Shown piece after piece: positions 24,860 to 33,631 of a stretch of 34,785 nucleotides of DNA (positions within the stretch are counted from its first letter, which is position 1; every line of letters begins with the position of its first letter). The DNA is from Caulobacter sp. S45 (GTDB lineage: Bacteria; Pseudomonadota; Alphaproteobacteria; Caulobacterales; Caulobacteraceae): NCBI RefSeq assembly GCF_009765965.1, contig NZ_LMUL01000014.1, forward strand, positions 771,248 through 806,032, written 5' to 3'. The position numbers were made by a program, and so were the translations under genes. The notes under the pieces are model-generated. The model did no database searches and had not been told where the DNA came from. It saw only the letters and a list, made by a program, of their open reading frames with translations.

Positions 24860-24967
24860 TCGGACGGCGTTCCCATGCGTAGGCGCTGAAGGTAAACCTC
24901 GAATATGAACCGGCTCTAAAAGTCCGGGTTCGCAAGGGTGATTGACCCTGGGCCGCGCCGCCCAATA

Positions 24968-25864
24968 ATGGACGCGATGGACGACCTCGACCTTGTGCGC
25001 GCCGGCGATCCCGCGCCGGCGGAGCCGGCGGTGGAGGTGCGCCGCCCCTTGGTCTCCGCCACACCGCTGGTTTTCGCCTCGCCCCATTCGGGCCGGCTGT
25101 ATCCGATCGAGATGCTGGCCGCCTCCAGCCTCAGCTCCGCCGCCATCCGCCGCTCGGAGGACGCCCTGGTGGACGACCTCATCGAGAGCGCGCCAGCGTT
25201 CGGGATCAGCGTGATCTCCGCCCGCTACGCCCGCGCCTATATGGACGTTAACCGCGACGCCTACGAGCTGGACCCCGCCATGTTCGAGGACGAGCTGCCG
25301 CCGTTCGCGCGCGGGCGCTCGCCCAGGATAGCGGCCGGCCTGGGCGCCATCGCCCGCGTCGTCGGCGACGGCCAGGAGATCTACGACCGCAAGCTGGTCT
25401 ACGCCGACGCCGAGCGGCGGATCGCGGGGGTGCACCAGCCCTACCACGCCGCCTTGTCCGGCCTACTGCAGGAGACCAAGGCCCAGTTCGGGCGGGTGGC
25501 GCTGATCGACTGGCATTCCATGCCCTCGATCGCGGCGCGGCCCAGCCGGGCGGGACGGACGCCGGACTTCGTGCTCGGCGACCGGTTCGGCGTCTCCTGC
25601 ACCGCGCGCCTCCCGGCGCTGGTGGAGCGCGAACTTAAGGTGCTGGGCTACGAGGTGGCGCGCAACGCCCCCTACGCCGGGGGCTACACCACCGAGTTCT
25701 ACGGCGACCCTTCGCACGACGTCCACGTGCTGCAGGTCGAGATCAACCGCGGGCTCTATCTCGACGAAGCGGCCGTTGCGCCCCACGCGGGCTTTCCCCG
25801 GCTGAAGGCGGACCTGACCAAGGTGTTCGAGGCGCTGGCGCGAAACTGGACGCCGCCGGTCTGA
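24968..25864 (+). CDS. N-formylglutamate amidohydrolase family protein (copy 2)
   Basis: 298 residues. It has the family motifs FASPHSGRLYP (His40), YMDVNRDAYELDPAMF, LIDWHSMPS and QVEINRGLYLDEAAV, which outline the zinc site and substrate pocket. It is a better match to the classical HutG-type enzyme than copy 1. N-formylglutamate amidohydrolase genes next to cpdR are, as I recall, a recurring pair in alphaproteobacteria. The ATG at 24968 is proposed; a GTG at 24938 and an ATG at 24977 are in the same frame and no ribosome binding site decides between them. It is divergent from cpdR and convergent with the cytochrome c gene. Confidence 0.85.
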   Translation: MDAMDDLDLVRAGDPAPAEPAVEVRRPLVSATPLVFASPHSGRLYPIEMLAASSLSSAAIRRSEDALVDDLIESAPAFGISVISARYARAYMDVNRDAYELDPAMFEDELPPFARGRSPRIAAGLGAIARVVGDGQEIYDRKLVYADAERRIAGVHQPYHAALSGLLQETKAQFGRVALIDWHSMPSIAARPSRAGRTPDFVLGDRFGVSCTARLPALVERELKVLGYEVARNAPYAGGYTTEFYGDPSHDVHVLQVEINRGLYLDEAAVAPHAGFPRLKADLTKVFEALARNWTPPV

Positions 25865-25886
25865 GCCGGCGCTCCCAATACGAAAC

Positions 25887-25914
25887 CGGGCCCGCCGCTG
25901 AAGCGACGAGCCCG
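25887..25914 (-). terminator. Stem-loop terminator between the amidohydrolase and cytochrome c genes
   Basis: A 12-bp stem (CGGGCTCGTCGC with GCGGCGGGCCCG on the minus strand, two G-U pairs) has a TTCA loop. It is followed on the minus strand by GTTTCGTATT. It lies downstream of both convergent genes and is oriented best for the leftward cytochrome c transcript. Confidence 0.65.
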
Positions 25915-25942
25915 ATGCCGAAATCGATCCTGGCGTGAGGCC

Positions 25943-26725
25943 CTACTTCGGCGCGCCGCCGGGCGAGGTGGAGTCGGTGCGGTTCGGCGCAGCAGCCGCC
26001 CCCGTGGTGGGAGCTTCGGGGCTGGCGGTCTGGCTGGTGGCGGGCGCGCCCTTGGCGGCGGCCGTCGGCGCCTTGGCTCCGGCGGCGGCGTCGGGCACGC
26101 CCGAACCCGGCTGGGGAGCCGGCGCGGTTCCGGCGGCGGCCCCGGCAGGCGCCTTGGCGGCGGCGGCGGCCTTGGGATCGGGCGCGGGGATGGGCTCGGG
26201 ACTGGAGCTCTGCTGACGCAGCCAGGCGATGAGGTTGATCCGGTCCTGGCGTTGCTTCAGGCCCACGAAGGTCATCTTCGTCCCGGAAACGTCGGCCTGC
26301 GGGCCGGCCAGGAACTTGTAGACCTCCGCAAAGCTCCACTTACCGATCTTATTGCCGAAATCCGTCATGCCGGACGAATAGGCGAAGCCGGGATGGGTGC
26401 CGGGCTTGCGGCCGATCACGCCCCACAGGTTCGGACCGGTCTGGTTGGGACCGCCGTTGTCCAGGTTGTGGCAGGCCTTGCACTTGTTGGCGACCGTCGC
26501 GCCGGCGCCCACATCGGCGGTGGGCAGCACCGTGCCCCAATCCGGCGGCGTATCGGCGACCACGCCGGCGTCGCCCGCAGCTTCCTGGATGGCGATCTTG
26601 TCGCCCGCGACCTTTGGCGGATGAGTGGCGAACACCATCTCCGAGACCTGGCGCAGAGCGAACAGCAGCAACAGCGCACCCAGGATAGCGCCGAACACCT
26701 TGTTCCCGAACAGTTCGTCTTTCAT
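25943..26725 (-). CDS. cycM: Membrane-anchored class I cytochrome c (CycM-like) with long Ala/Pro tail
   Basis: 260 residues. The start MKDELFGNKVFGAILGALLL is a signal anchor (one N-terminal membrane helix, not cleaved). The haem site is CKACH at 82-86, with the axial Met151 in GTKMTF. KCKACHNLDNGGPNQTGPNL and WGVIGRKPGTHPGFAYSSGM are typical of the CycM/c552 electron carriers that link the bc1 complex to the aa3 oxidase in alphaproteobacteria. Residues about 172-260 are an Ala/Pro/Gly-rich low-complexity tail, not part of the cytochrome fold. The ATG is supported by AAGGG about 8 bases upstream. A small hairpin (GGCGCA..TGCGCC, 26757-26772) lies in its leader. Confidence 0.9.
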   Translation of the reverse strand: MKDELFGNKVFGAILGALLLLFALRQVSEMVFATHPPKVAGDKIAIQEAAGDAGVVADTPPDWGTVLPTADVGAGATVANKCKACHNLDNGGPNQTGPNLWGVIGRKPGTHPGFAYSSGMTDFGNKIGKWSFAEVYKFLAGPQADVSGTKMTFVGLKQRQDRINLIAWLRQQSSSPEPIPAPDPKAAAAAKAPAGAAAGTAPAPQPGSGVPDAAAGAKAPTAAAKGAPATSQTASPEAPTTGAAAAPNRTDSTSPGGAPK

Positions 26726-26859
26726 GTCGCCCTTATCGCTAAGAACCCAGAGGTCTGGCGCAACCCTGCGCCACGACCGTCCTTTAGGACTCCGCCTTGC
26801 GCGGGGGTGTCTTACACGCTACCGCCCCCGGCGCAACTGGCGGATAAGGCTTACCCCAC

Positions 26860-27597
26860 ATGGCCGCGATCGTTCTGATCCCTGCGCGCATGGCGGCGAC
26901 CCGTCTGCCCAACAAACCGCTGGCCGACATCGGCGGCCTTCCCATGATCGTACGCGTTTTGCGGCAGGCCGAAAGCGCCGCGATCGGACCGGTCGCGGTG
27001 GCGGCGGGCGACCCCGAGGTGGTCGAGGCGGTGAAGCGGGCGGGCGGGCGGGCGGTGCTGACCGATCCGGACCTGCCCTCGGGCACGGACCGAATCATGG
27101 CGGCGCTGGAAATCCTCGATCCGACCGGGCGCTATGATTCGGTGATCAACCTCCAGGGCGACATGCCGTTCGCCCCCCCCTCGGTTGTTTCAGCTTGCGC
27201 CGAGGCCCTGGCGCGCGATCCGGCCTGCGACATGGCCACCGTCGTGGCCCCCGAAGCCTCGCCCGCCGATCGCGCCAACCCGGACGTGGTCAAGGCGGTC
27301 ATGGCGCTGGCCGAAGGCGCGACCATGGGCCGGGCGCTCTACTTCACCCGCTCCGTCCTCTATGGCGACGGCCCCGTATGGCGTCACATCGGCATCTACG
27401 GCTATCGGCGCGAGGCCCTGATCCGCTTCACCGCCGCCCCACCCTCCCCGCTCGAGCGGCGTGAAAAGCTGGAGCAGCTCAGGGCGTTGGAAATGGGCAT
27501 GCGGATCGACGCTGCGGTGACGGCGGTGGCGCCGATCTCGGTGGACACGGCTGCCGACCTGGAAGCCGCACGCGCCTTCGCGGCGCACCTGACGTGA
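26860..27597 (+). CDS. kdsB: 3-deoxy-manno-octulosonate cytidylyltransferase
   Basis: 245 residues, normal length. It activates Kdo as CMP-Kdo for lipopolysaccharide inner-core synthesis. Visible motifs are IPARMAATRLPNKPL near the N-terminus (CTP-binding), SGTDRIMAALE, NLQGDMPF, the HIGIYGYRREALIRF segment and ERREKLEQLRALEMGM. All pocket motifs are close to consensus. The ATG at 26860 starts at the conserved N-terminus. A 13-base gap separates it from the ABC transporter genes on the same strand, so an operon is plausible. It is divergent from the cytochrome c gene. Confidence 0.95.
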   Translation: MAAIVLIPARMAATRLPNKPLADIGGLPMIVRVLRQAESAAIGPVAVAAGDPEVVEAVKRAGGRAVLTDPDLPSGTDRIMAALEILDPTGRYDSVINLQGDMPFAPPSVVSACAEALARDPACDMATVVAPEASPADRANPDVVKAVMALAEGATMGRALYFTRSVLYGDGPVWRHIGIYGYRREALIRFTAAPPSPLERREKLEQLRALEMGMRIDAAVTAVAPISVDTAADLEAARAFAAHLT

Positions 27598-27610
27598 AGA
27601 GTTTCGGTTC

Positions 27611-28543
27611 GTGATCGACGCGGAAAACGTAACCTTCGACTATCCCTCCGGGCGCGCCCTGCACGGGATCGGCTTCATCGTGCGTGCCGGCGCGGTGCTG
27701 GCCCTGGTGGGACCGAACGGAGCCGGTAAATCGACGCTGATGCGCTGCATCGCGGCCCTGGACACCCCCACCTCCGGCACGATCAGCGTCGCGGGGCTCG
27801 ACACCCAGGACGATCCGCGCGGCGTGCATGCGGCGCTCGGCTACCTGCCAGACAGTTTCGGCCTCTACGACGCCCTGACGGTGCGCCAGTCCCTCGCCTA
27901 CGCCGCCCGCGCACGACGCGTGGGCGTGAACGAGACACCGGACGCGGTGGCGCTGGCGGCGGAACGGGTCGGGCTGACGGACAGGCTCGATCAGCTGGCC
28001 GGCGAGCTGTCGCGCGGCCTGCGCCAGCGGCTGGCGATCGGCCAGACCATCGTCCACGCCCCGCGCGTGCTGCTGCTGGACGAGCCGGCGGCGGGTCTGG
28101 ACCCCGGCGCGCGCCAATCCCTGTCCGCCCTGATCCGCGAGCTGGCGGGAACCGGCATGACGGTGATGGTGTCCTCCCACCTGCTGTCGGAGCTGGAGGA
28201 CTACTGCACCGAGATGCTGATGCTGGAGGACGGCCGGGTGATCGGCGACAGCGTGGTCCGCCTCGCCTCCCGCACGGCGGCGCCTGACGAGCCGGTTCGC
28301 ATCCTCGTCACCTTCGCGCCCGTCGAAGACCTGGGCATCCGTTTGACCGACCTTGGTTTTCAGCTCGAACGCGCCAGTCCCGACGAGGCCGTCGTCCTGA
28401 TCGCACCCGGCCCCGAAGCCGAGCAGGATGCGCTGAGCCGATTGGTGGCGTCCGGCCTGCCCGTGCGCGGCTTCACCCCGATCCGCACTACGCTGGAGGA
28501 CGTCTACATGGCCGCCCAGGCCGGCGAGGCGCAGCAGCCATGA
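27611..28543 (+). CDS. ABC transporter ATP-binding protein (ABC-2 type exporter)
   Basis: 310 residues. The Walker A is GPNGAGKST (34-42), the signature LSRGLRQRLAIGQ (133-145), the Walker B VLLLDEPAAGLDP (153-165) and the H-loop is in VMVSSHLLSELE. The usual Gln of the Q-loop is Asp (LGYLPDSFGLYDALT), a substitution seen in some exporters of the NatA/drug type. A C-terminal domain of about 80 residues follows the nucleotide-binding domain. The protein drives export with the downstream permease, whose ATG overlaps its stop (ATGA). The start is GTG at 27611. The substrate is not evident. kdsB lies just upstream. Confidence 0.9.
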   Translation: MIDAENVTFDYPSGRALHGIGFIVRAGAVLALVGPNGAGKSTLMRCIAALDTPTSGTISVAGLDTQDDPRGVHAALGYLPDSFGLYDALTVRQSLAYAARARRVGVNETPDAVALAAERVGLTDRLDQLAGELSRGLRQRLAIGQTIVHAPRVLLLDEPAAGLDPGARQSLSALIRELAGTGMTVMVSSHLLSELEDYCTEMLMLEDGRVIGDSVVRLASRTAAPDEPVRILVTFAPVEDLGIRLTDLGFQLERASPDEAVVLIAPGPEAEQDALSRLVASGLPVRGFTPIRTTLEDVYMAAQAGEAQQP

Positions 28544-29946
28544 ACCCCGAGCTCCAGCGCAACCTCTGGCTCGACGCCACCCCGCGCCGGCTGACCTGGG
28601 CGGGGGTCGTGGTGCTGATCGCCTTCGCCCTGGTGTGGCTGGTTGATCGAGGTCGGCACGCCTATGCGGCCATCCTGGTCGGGGCGCTGCTGTTCTTCGC
28701 CGCCGGCCTGATGTGGGCGCCCCGCGCCGCCCGACGCTCGGTCACCAACGAGGTGGTCGCGCGCACCTGGGACTTCCAGCGCCTCTCGGCGCTCGCGCCC
28801 TGGGAGATGACCTGGGGCAAGTTGGCCGGCTCGACCCTTCGCCCCTGGGTGGTCGCGGGCGGCGGCGTGCTGATCGCCGCCCTCCAGCTCGCCAGCACCA
28901 CCACGGTTCGCCATGCCGGCTTCTGGGTCCTGGTGGCGTTGGCGCTCGGCGTCACGGTGCAGGCGGCGGGACTGGCCACGGGCCTGCTCGACATCCGCCG
29001 AGGACGCGCCAGCGGTCGGCCGCTCAGCGGACGCGCGCCGGGCCTGGCGATCCTGGCGCTAGCGCTGCTGACCTTCGCAGCCCTTGCCTGGGCCCGGATT
29101 CGCATCGGCGGCGGCGTGCACACCATGTTCGGCCAGATCGCCCCCATGGGCGGCCCGGTCTCCTGGTTCGGCCACGACTTTCCGCCGGTGCTGTTTGCGG
29201 GATGCAGCCTGGTCCTATGCGCGGGCTGGGCTCTGGTGTGGGCGTGGCGGTTGATGCGGCTGGAGCTGCAACTGGTCAACACGCCCTGGGCCTGGGCGCT
29301 GTTCGTCATTGGGGCGGCGACCTATGCCGCCGGCTTCGACCCGTCCGCCAACCTGACGGGGAGCGACGCGTTCGCCGCGCGGCTGGTCAGCGCGGGCGTG
29401 GTGCTGGCGGCGCTGGCCTATGTCGGCGCCTTCGCAGAACCCGCCGACCGGGTGCGCGCCCGGCAATTCGCGAACGCTATCGCCAAGCGCGATATCCGGC
29501 GGACCGCAGTGCGCCTGCCCCTGGTCGTGCTGCCGAGCAAGCTGGCGGTGATCCTGGGACTGGTGGTCGCCCTGATCCACGTACGTGCCGGCGAAACGCA
29601 CGAGGCCCTGTTCATGCTGGCCCTGCTGGCCTTCTTCGTGCGCGACCTGGGCGTGATCGCCTGGCGGCGCTTCGCCCGCGCCGGCTCGCCTGGCGACTTC
29701 GGCGTCGCCGCGACCCTGGTCGCGCTCTACGTGATCGGCGCCTTGGTCGGCCGCCTGTTCGGCGGCGAGACCGGCCAGGCCGGCTTCCTGCCGAGCCAGG
29801 CCCTGCCAGGCGTCAGCGCAGTCATGGGCGTGATCGAGGCGGCCGCCCTCTGGGCGCTGGCCGCCTACCGCATCAGCCGCCCCAGCCGCAGACCCTGGTC
29901 GCCAAAGCCGTCACCTTCTCCGCACGCGGAGAAGGTGCGGCCCTAG
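28540..29946 (+). CDS. ABC-2 type transporter permease
   Basis: 468 residues with about 12 hydrophobic segments and no clear enzyme domain. It pairs with the preceding ATPase, whose stop it overlaps by 4 bases. Recognisable segments are [40 protein letters not shown] and [20 protein letters not shown], the latter part of the characteristic ABC-2 coupling helix region. The C-terminus ([16 protein letters not shown]) is encoded by a palindrome and probably lies outside the fold. The last base of its stop shares a CTAG with the stop of the convergent DAHP synthase gene. Confidence 0.85.
   Translation: MNPELQRNLWLDATPRRLTWAGVVVLIAFALVWLVDRGRHAYAAILVGALLFFAAGLMWAPRAARRSVTNEVVARTWDFQRLSALAPWEMTWGKLAGSTLRPWVVAGGGVLIAALQLASTTTVRHAGFWVLVALALGVTVQAAGLATGLLDIRRGRASGRPLSGRAPGLAILALALLTFAALAWARIRIGGGVHTMFGQIAPMGGPVSWFGHDFPPVLFAGCSLVLCAGWALVWAWRLMRLELQLVNTPWAWALFVIGAATYAAGFDPSANLTGSDAFAARLVSAGVVLAALAYVGAFAEPADRVRARQFANAIAKRDIRRTAVRLPLVVLPSKLAVILGLVVALIHVRAGETHEALFMLALLAFFVRDLGVIAWRRFARAGSPGDFGVAATLVALYVIGALVGRLFGGETGQAGFLPSQALPGVSAVMGVIEAAALWALAAYRISRPSRRPWSPKPSPSPHAEKVRP
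29912..29937. repeat. Palindromic hairpin in the 3' end of the permease gene
   Basis: A perfect 11-bp inverted repeat (CACCTTCTCCG with CGGAGAAGGTG) closes a 4-base loop. It lies immediately before the convergent stops at 29943-29946. It has the look of a small intergenic palindrome drafted into coding sequence and may also terminate one or both transcripts. Confidence 0.6.
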
Positions 29947-31322
29947 CCGACCGCCAGGCGCGGCGGCGCGACCGGCCGTTGCGCCTTCAGATTCTCCGCC
30001 ACCAGGAAGGCCAGCTCCAGCGCCTGGTCGGCGTTCAGGCGTGGGTCGCAATGGGTGTGGTAGCGGTGGGACAACTCGTCCTCGGTCAGCGCGCGCGCGC
30101 CGCCCAGGCACTCGGTGACGTTCTGGCCGGTCATCTCAAGATGCATGCCGCCGGGATGCACGCCTTCGGCCTGGGCGATCTCCACGAAGGTGCGGACCTC
30201 GCTGAGGATGCGCTCGAACGGCCGGGTCTTGTAGCCGTTGGCGGCCTTCAGGGTGTTGCCGTGCATCGGGTCGGTGGACCAGACCACATGGTAGCCGGCC
30301 CGCTTGGTGGCCCGCATCAGCGCCGGCAGGCGCGCGCCGATCTTGTCGGAGCCGAAGCGCCCGATCACCGTCAGCCGGCCCGGCTCGTTGGCCGGGTTCA
30401 GCGCCTCGATCAGGGGCAGCAAATCCTCCGGCTCCATGTTCGGGCCGCACTTCAAGCCGATCGGGTTCTTGATCCCGCGCATGAACTCCACGTGCGCGCC
30501 GTCGAGCTGGCGAGTACGCTCGCCGATCCACAGCATGTGGGCGGAGGTGTCGAACCACTCGCCGCCCTGGCTGTCGACACGGGTCATGGCCTCCTCGAAG
30601 CCCAGCAGCAGGGCCTCGTGGCTGGTGAACACCTCGACCCGCTTCAGGTCGGGATGAGTTTCCGGGGTGACGCCGACCGCGGCCATGAAGGTCAGGGCCT
30701 CGGAAATCTTGTCGGTCAGCTCGCGGTAGCGGGCGCCCAGCGGGCTGTCGTCGACGAAGCCCAGCGTCCAGCCATGGATGTTGTGCAAATCCGCGTAGCC
30801 GCCGCCCGCATAGGCGCGCAGCAGGTTCAGGGTCGAGGCCGATTGGCCGTACGCCTTCATCAGCCGCTCGGGATCGGGCGTGCGCGAGACCAGGTCGAAG
30901 TCCTGACCGTTGATGTTGTCGCCCCGGTAGGACGGCAGGGTCACGCCGTCGATGGTCTCGATCGGTTCGGAACGCGGCTTGGCGAACTGGCCGGCGATGC
31001 GGCCGACCTTCACCACCGGCTTGCCGGCCGAGAAGGTCAGCACCACAGCCATCTGCAGGATCAGCCGGAAGGTGTCGCGGATGCTGTCGGCGTGGAATTC
31101 GCGGAAGCTCTCGGCGCAGTCGCCGCCCTGCAGCAGAAAGGCGTCGCCCCGCGCCACATTGCCCAGCAGGCTCTTCAGCCGGCGCGCCTCGCCGGCGAAC
31201 ACCAGCGGCGGCATGGCGTGCAGCCGGTCTTCCACCCGCGACAGCGCCTCGGCGTCCGGGTAGTCGGTGGGCATGTGCTTGGCAGGTTTCGAACGCCAGC
31301 TCGAAGGGGTCCAGCGCTGCAT
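29943..31322 (-). CDS. aroG: Class II 3-deoxy-D-arabino-heptulosonate 7-phosphate synthase
   Basis: 459 residues. Plant/bacterial class II DAHP synthase, the first step of aromatic amino acid synthesis (phosphoenolpyruvate plus erythrose 4-phosphate). Clear motifs are [20 protein letters not shown] with metal-ligand Cys69, [66 protein letters not shown] and the C-terminal [18 protein letters not shown]. Class II enzymes are often called AroG or AroA-II; the symbol here is generic. The start at 31322 matches homologue length; a TTG at 31340 is a possible alternative, and neither has a strong ribosome binding site. The stop TAG overlaps that of the permease gene. Confidence 0.94.
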   Translation of the reverse strand: MQRWTPSSWRSKPAKHMPTDYPDAEALSRVEDRLHAMPPLVFAGEARRLKSLLGNVARGDAFLLQGGDCAESFREFHADSIRDTFRLILQMAVVLTFSAGKPVVKVGRIAGQFAKPRSEPIETIDGVTLPSYRGDNINGQDFDLVSRTPDPERLMKAYGQSASTLNLLRAYAGGGYADLHNIHGWTLGFVDDSPLGARYRELTDKISEALTFMAAVGVTPETHPDLKRVEVFTSHEALLLGFEEAMTRVDSQGGEWFDTSAHMLWIGERTRQLDGAHVEFMRGIKNPIGLKCGPNMEPEDLLPLIEALNPANEPGRLTVIGRFGSDKIGARLPALMRATKRAGYHVVWSTDPMHGNTLKAANGYKTRPFERILSEVRTFVEIAQAEGVHPGGMHLEMTGQNVTECLGGARALTEDELSHRYHTHCDPRLNADQALELAFLVAENLKAQRPVAPPRLAVG

Positions 31323-31427
31323 GGGAGAGGGCCTATTCAACGATCACACAGGTTTTATTTGCCGCCGGATATAGGCGCGCGCGGCTCTCGACGCAAAGTC
31401 TTCCCGCGCGCGCTGCGGCCCTTGGCG

Positions 31428-32813
31428 TCACTCCGCCGCGATCAGTTCGCTCGGCACGTACTTCTCGCGCAGGGTCACCAGTTCCTCCGCGGCGGAGGGA
31501 TGCAGGGCGCAGGTGTCGTCCCACTGCGCCTTGGTCAGGCCCGCCTTCACCGCGATCGCGGCGAGCTGGATCATCTCCGGCGAGTCGGGCCCGACGATGT
31601 GGCAACCGACGACGCGGCCGGTGTCGCCGTCCACCACGAGCTTCATCAGCGTCTGCTCGTCGTCGCCGACAAAGGCAGTGCGCATGGCGCGGAACTTGGT
31701 GCGGTAGATGTCCACGTGGCGGAAGGCGTGACGCGCCTCCGCCTCGCTCATGCCCACCACGCCCACGGGCGGCTGGGAGAAGACGGCGGTCGGGATGTCG
31801 GCATGGTCGAACTTGGTTGGCCGGTCGTTATAGACCGTCTCGGCGAAAGCCACGGCCTCGCGGATGGCCACAGGCGTCAGGTTCACCCGGTCGGTCACGT
31901 CGCCGATGGCGAAGATGTGCGGGACATTGGTCTGGGAGAAGGCGTCGACCGCCACCGCGCCCTTGTCGTTCAACGCCACGCCGGCCGCTTCCAGCCCCAG
32001 CCCCTTCACGTGCGGCTCGCGGCCGACGGCGAACATCACCTGTTCGGTCTCGATGGTCAGCTGGTCGGTCAGATGGCTGCGGAAGCCGCCGTCGATCTTC
32101 TCGATACGCTCGTGCTGGCATGCCAGCACGACCTTCAGCCCGCGCTTGTGCAGTTCGCCCGACACATGCGCGCGCACGTCGTCGTCGAAGCCGCGCAGCA
32201 GGTTGCTCCCGCGATAGGCCAGGGTCACGTCCACGCCCATGCCGTGGAAGATGCAGGCGAACTCGATGGCGATGTAGCCGCCGCCTACAACCAGGATGCT
32301 CTTAGGCAGCTTTTCCAGCTTGAAAGCGCCTTCCGAGGTGATGGAGAGGTCCGCGCCCGGCACATCGTCGGGGACCTTGGGCCGCCCGCCGGTGGCGATC
32401 AGGATGCGCTCGGCGGTGATGGTCTTGTCCAGGCCGGCGAGCTTGAGGGTGTGCGGGTCGATGAACTCGGCGCGGGCCTCGAACAGGTCGCAGCCCGCCT
32501 TCTTCAGATTGGCGGAGTAGATGCCCGACAGGCGCGAGATCTCCATGTCCTTGGCGGTCAGGAAGGTCGGCCAGTCGAACTTCGGCGTATCGCAGCCGCT
32601 CCAGCCATAGCCCTTGGCGATCTCGAAATCCCGCGCGAAGCCGGAGGCGTAGACCATCAGCTTCTTGGGCACGCAGCCGCGGATCACGCAGGTGCCGCCG
32701 ACGCGATACTCCTCCGCCACCCCGACGCGCGCGCCGCTCATCGCCGCCAGCCGCGCCGCGCGCACCCCGCCCGAACCCGCGCCGATGACGAAGAGGTCGT
32801 AGTCGTAGGCCAT
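31428..32813 (-). CDS. gor: Glutathione-disulfide reductase
   Basis: 461 residues. FAD-dependent disulfide oxidoreductase with the FAD Rossmann motif VIGAGSGG, the redox-active GGTCVIRGCVPKK (Cys42, Cys47), the NADPH loop VVGGGYIAIEFACIFHGMG followed by YRGSNLLRGFD, the second FAD contact FAIGDVTDRVNLTPVA, and the catalytic His in ALHPSAAEELVTL. The Arg residues in YRGSNLLRGFD are of the NADPH-binding type seen in glutathione reductases. It keeps glutathione reduced in the cytosol. The stop is 105 bases upstream of the DAHP synthase start, in the same direction. Confidence 0.94.
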   Translation of the reverse strand: MAYDYDLFVIGAGSGGVRAARLAAMSGARVGVAEEYRVGGTCVIRGCVPKKLMVYASGFARDFEIAKGYGWSGCDTPKFDWPTFLTAKDMEISRLSGIYSANLKKAGCDLFEARAEFIDPHTLKLAGLDKTITAERILIATGGRPKVPDDVPGADLSITSEGAFKLEKLPKSILVVGGGYIAIEFACIFHGMGVDVTLAYRGSNLLRGFDDDVRAHVSGELHKRGLKVVLACQHERIEKIDGGFRSHLTDQLTIETEQVMFAVGREPHVKGLGLEAAGVALNDKGAVAVDAFSQTNVPHIFAIGDVTDRVNLTPVAIREAVAFAETVYNDRPTKFDHADIPTAVFSQPPVGVVGMSEAEARHAFRHVDIYRTKFRAMRTAFVGDDEQTLMKLVVDGDTGRVVGCHIVGPDSPEMIQLAAIAVKAGLTKAQWDDTCALHPSAAEELVTLREKYVPSELIAAE

Positions 32814-32901
32814 CTGATCCGTCCGCTTTTCCGTTAGGGCCGATATAGGCGGTGCAGGCCGCTTGGAGAATGGCGGCGACGCTTTCTCCTTCCCGCGTAT
32901 C

Positions 32902-32930
32902 TCTCCTCCCCCGCTTCGCAGTGGAGGAGA
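32902..32930 (-). terminator. Stem-loop after rpiA
   Basis: An 8-bp stem (TCTCCTCC with GGAGGAGA) has a 13-base loop. It begins 5 bases beyond the rpiA stop on the minus strand. No T run follows, so it may be a palindromic repeat as much as a terminator. Confidence 0.45.
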
Positions 32931-32935
32931 AGAAG

Positions 32936-33631
32936 CTACGGCTTCAACGTCCTCACCCCGCCCTCATCGCCGACCAGGGCTTCGTCGGCCAGGCCCAGGA
33001 ACAGGCCGTGCTCGACCACGCCGGTCAGGGTCTTCAACACGCCGGCCAGGGCGTGCGGGTCGGCGATGGTCTCGCAGGCGAGGTCGTAGATCACGTCGCC
33101 GCCGTTGGTGATGAAGGTGGCCCCATCGCGCATCCGCAGGCGCGGCTCGACGCTCACCCCGGCCGCCGCCAGGGCGTGGCCCATCCGCCGGGCGGTCGAG
33201 ACATGGCCGAACGCCACCACCTCCACCGGCAAGGCGAAACGGCCGAGCGTCTCCACCACCTTGCCGGCGTCGGCGATGGCCACGCAGCGACGCGAAGCCT
33301 CCCACACCAGCTTCTCGCGCAGCAGGGCGCCGCCGCCCCCCTTGATCAGCGCCAGGCCCGGACCGATCTCGTCGGCGCCGTCGATGGTCAGGTCGATCTC
33401 GCCCGCCTCGTTCAGGTCGACGATCGGCAGCCCGCAGGCCCGCGCCTGAACGTCGGTCGCCACGGAGGTCGGCACGCAGCGCAGCTTCAGCCCCTCCGCC
33501 CGCACCCGCGCGCCCAGCGCCTCGACCAGAAAGGCGGCGGTGGAGCCGGTGCCCAGCCCCACCGTCATGCCGTCCTGCACCAGCAGGGCGGCGGCCTCGC
33601 CGACGGCGCGCTTGTAATGGTCGGGGCTCAT
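32936..33631 (-). CDS. rpiA: Ribose-5-phosphate isomerase A
   Basis: 231 residues. It interconverts ribose 5-phosphate and ribulose 5-phosphate. Motifs are [28 protein letters not shown] with Asp84 and Asp87, and [20 protein letters not shown] with Glu106, which together form the active site. [14 protein letters not shown] and LPVEVVAFG are also typical. The ATG at 33631 overlaps the stop of glmU (ATGA), so they are coupled. The open frame continues upstream over glmU in another phase and is not part of the protein. Confidence 0.96.
   Translation of the reverse strand: MSPDHYKRAVGEAAALLVQDGMTVGLGTGSTAAFLVEALGARVRAEGLKLRCVPTSVATDVQARACGLPIVDLNEAGEIDLTIDGADEIGPGLALIKGGGGALLREKLVWEASRRCVAIADAGKVVETLGRFALPVEVVAFGHVSTARRMGHALAAAGVSVEPRLRMRDGATFITNGGDVIYDLACETIADPHALAGVLKTLTGVVEHGLFLGLADEALVGDEGGVRTLKP

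Noticed and set aside
28713-32837. A very long plus-strand open frame (over 1,300 codons) across the permease, DAHP synthase and glutathione reductase genes.
   Set aside because: It is antisense or out of frame to well-supported genes, has Arg/Gly/His/Gln-rich composition with no domains and arises from high GC with few stop codons.
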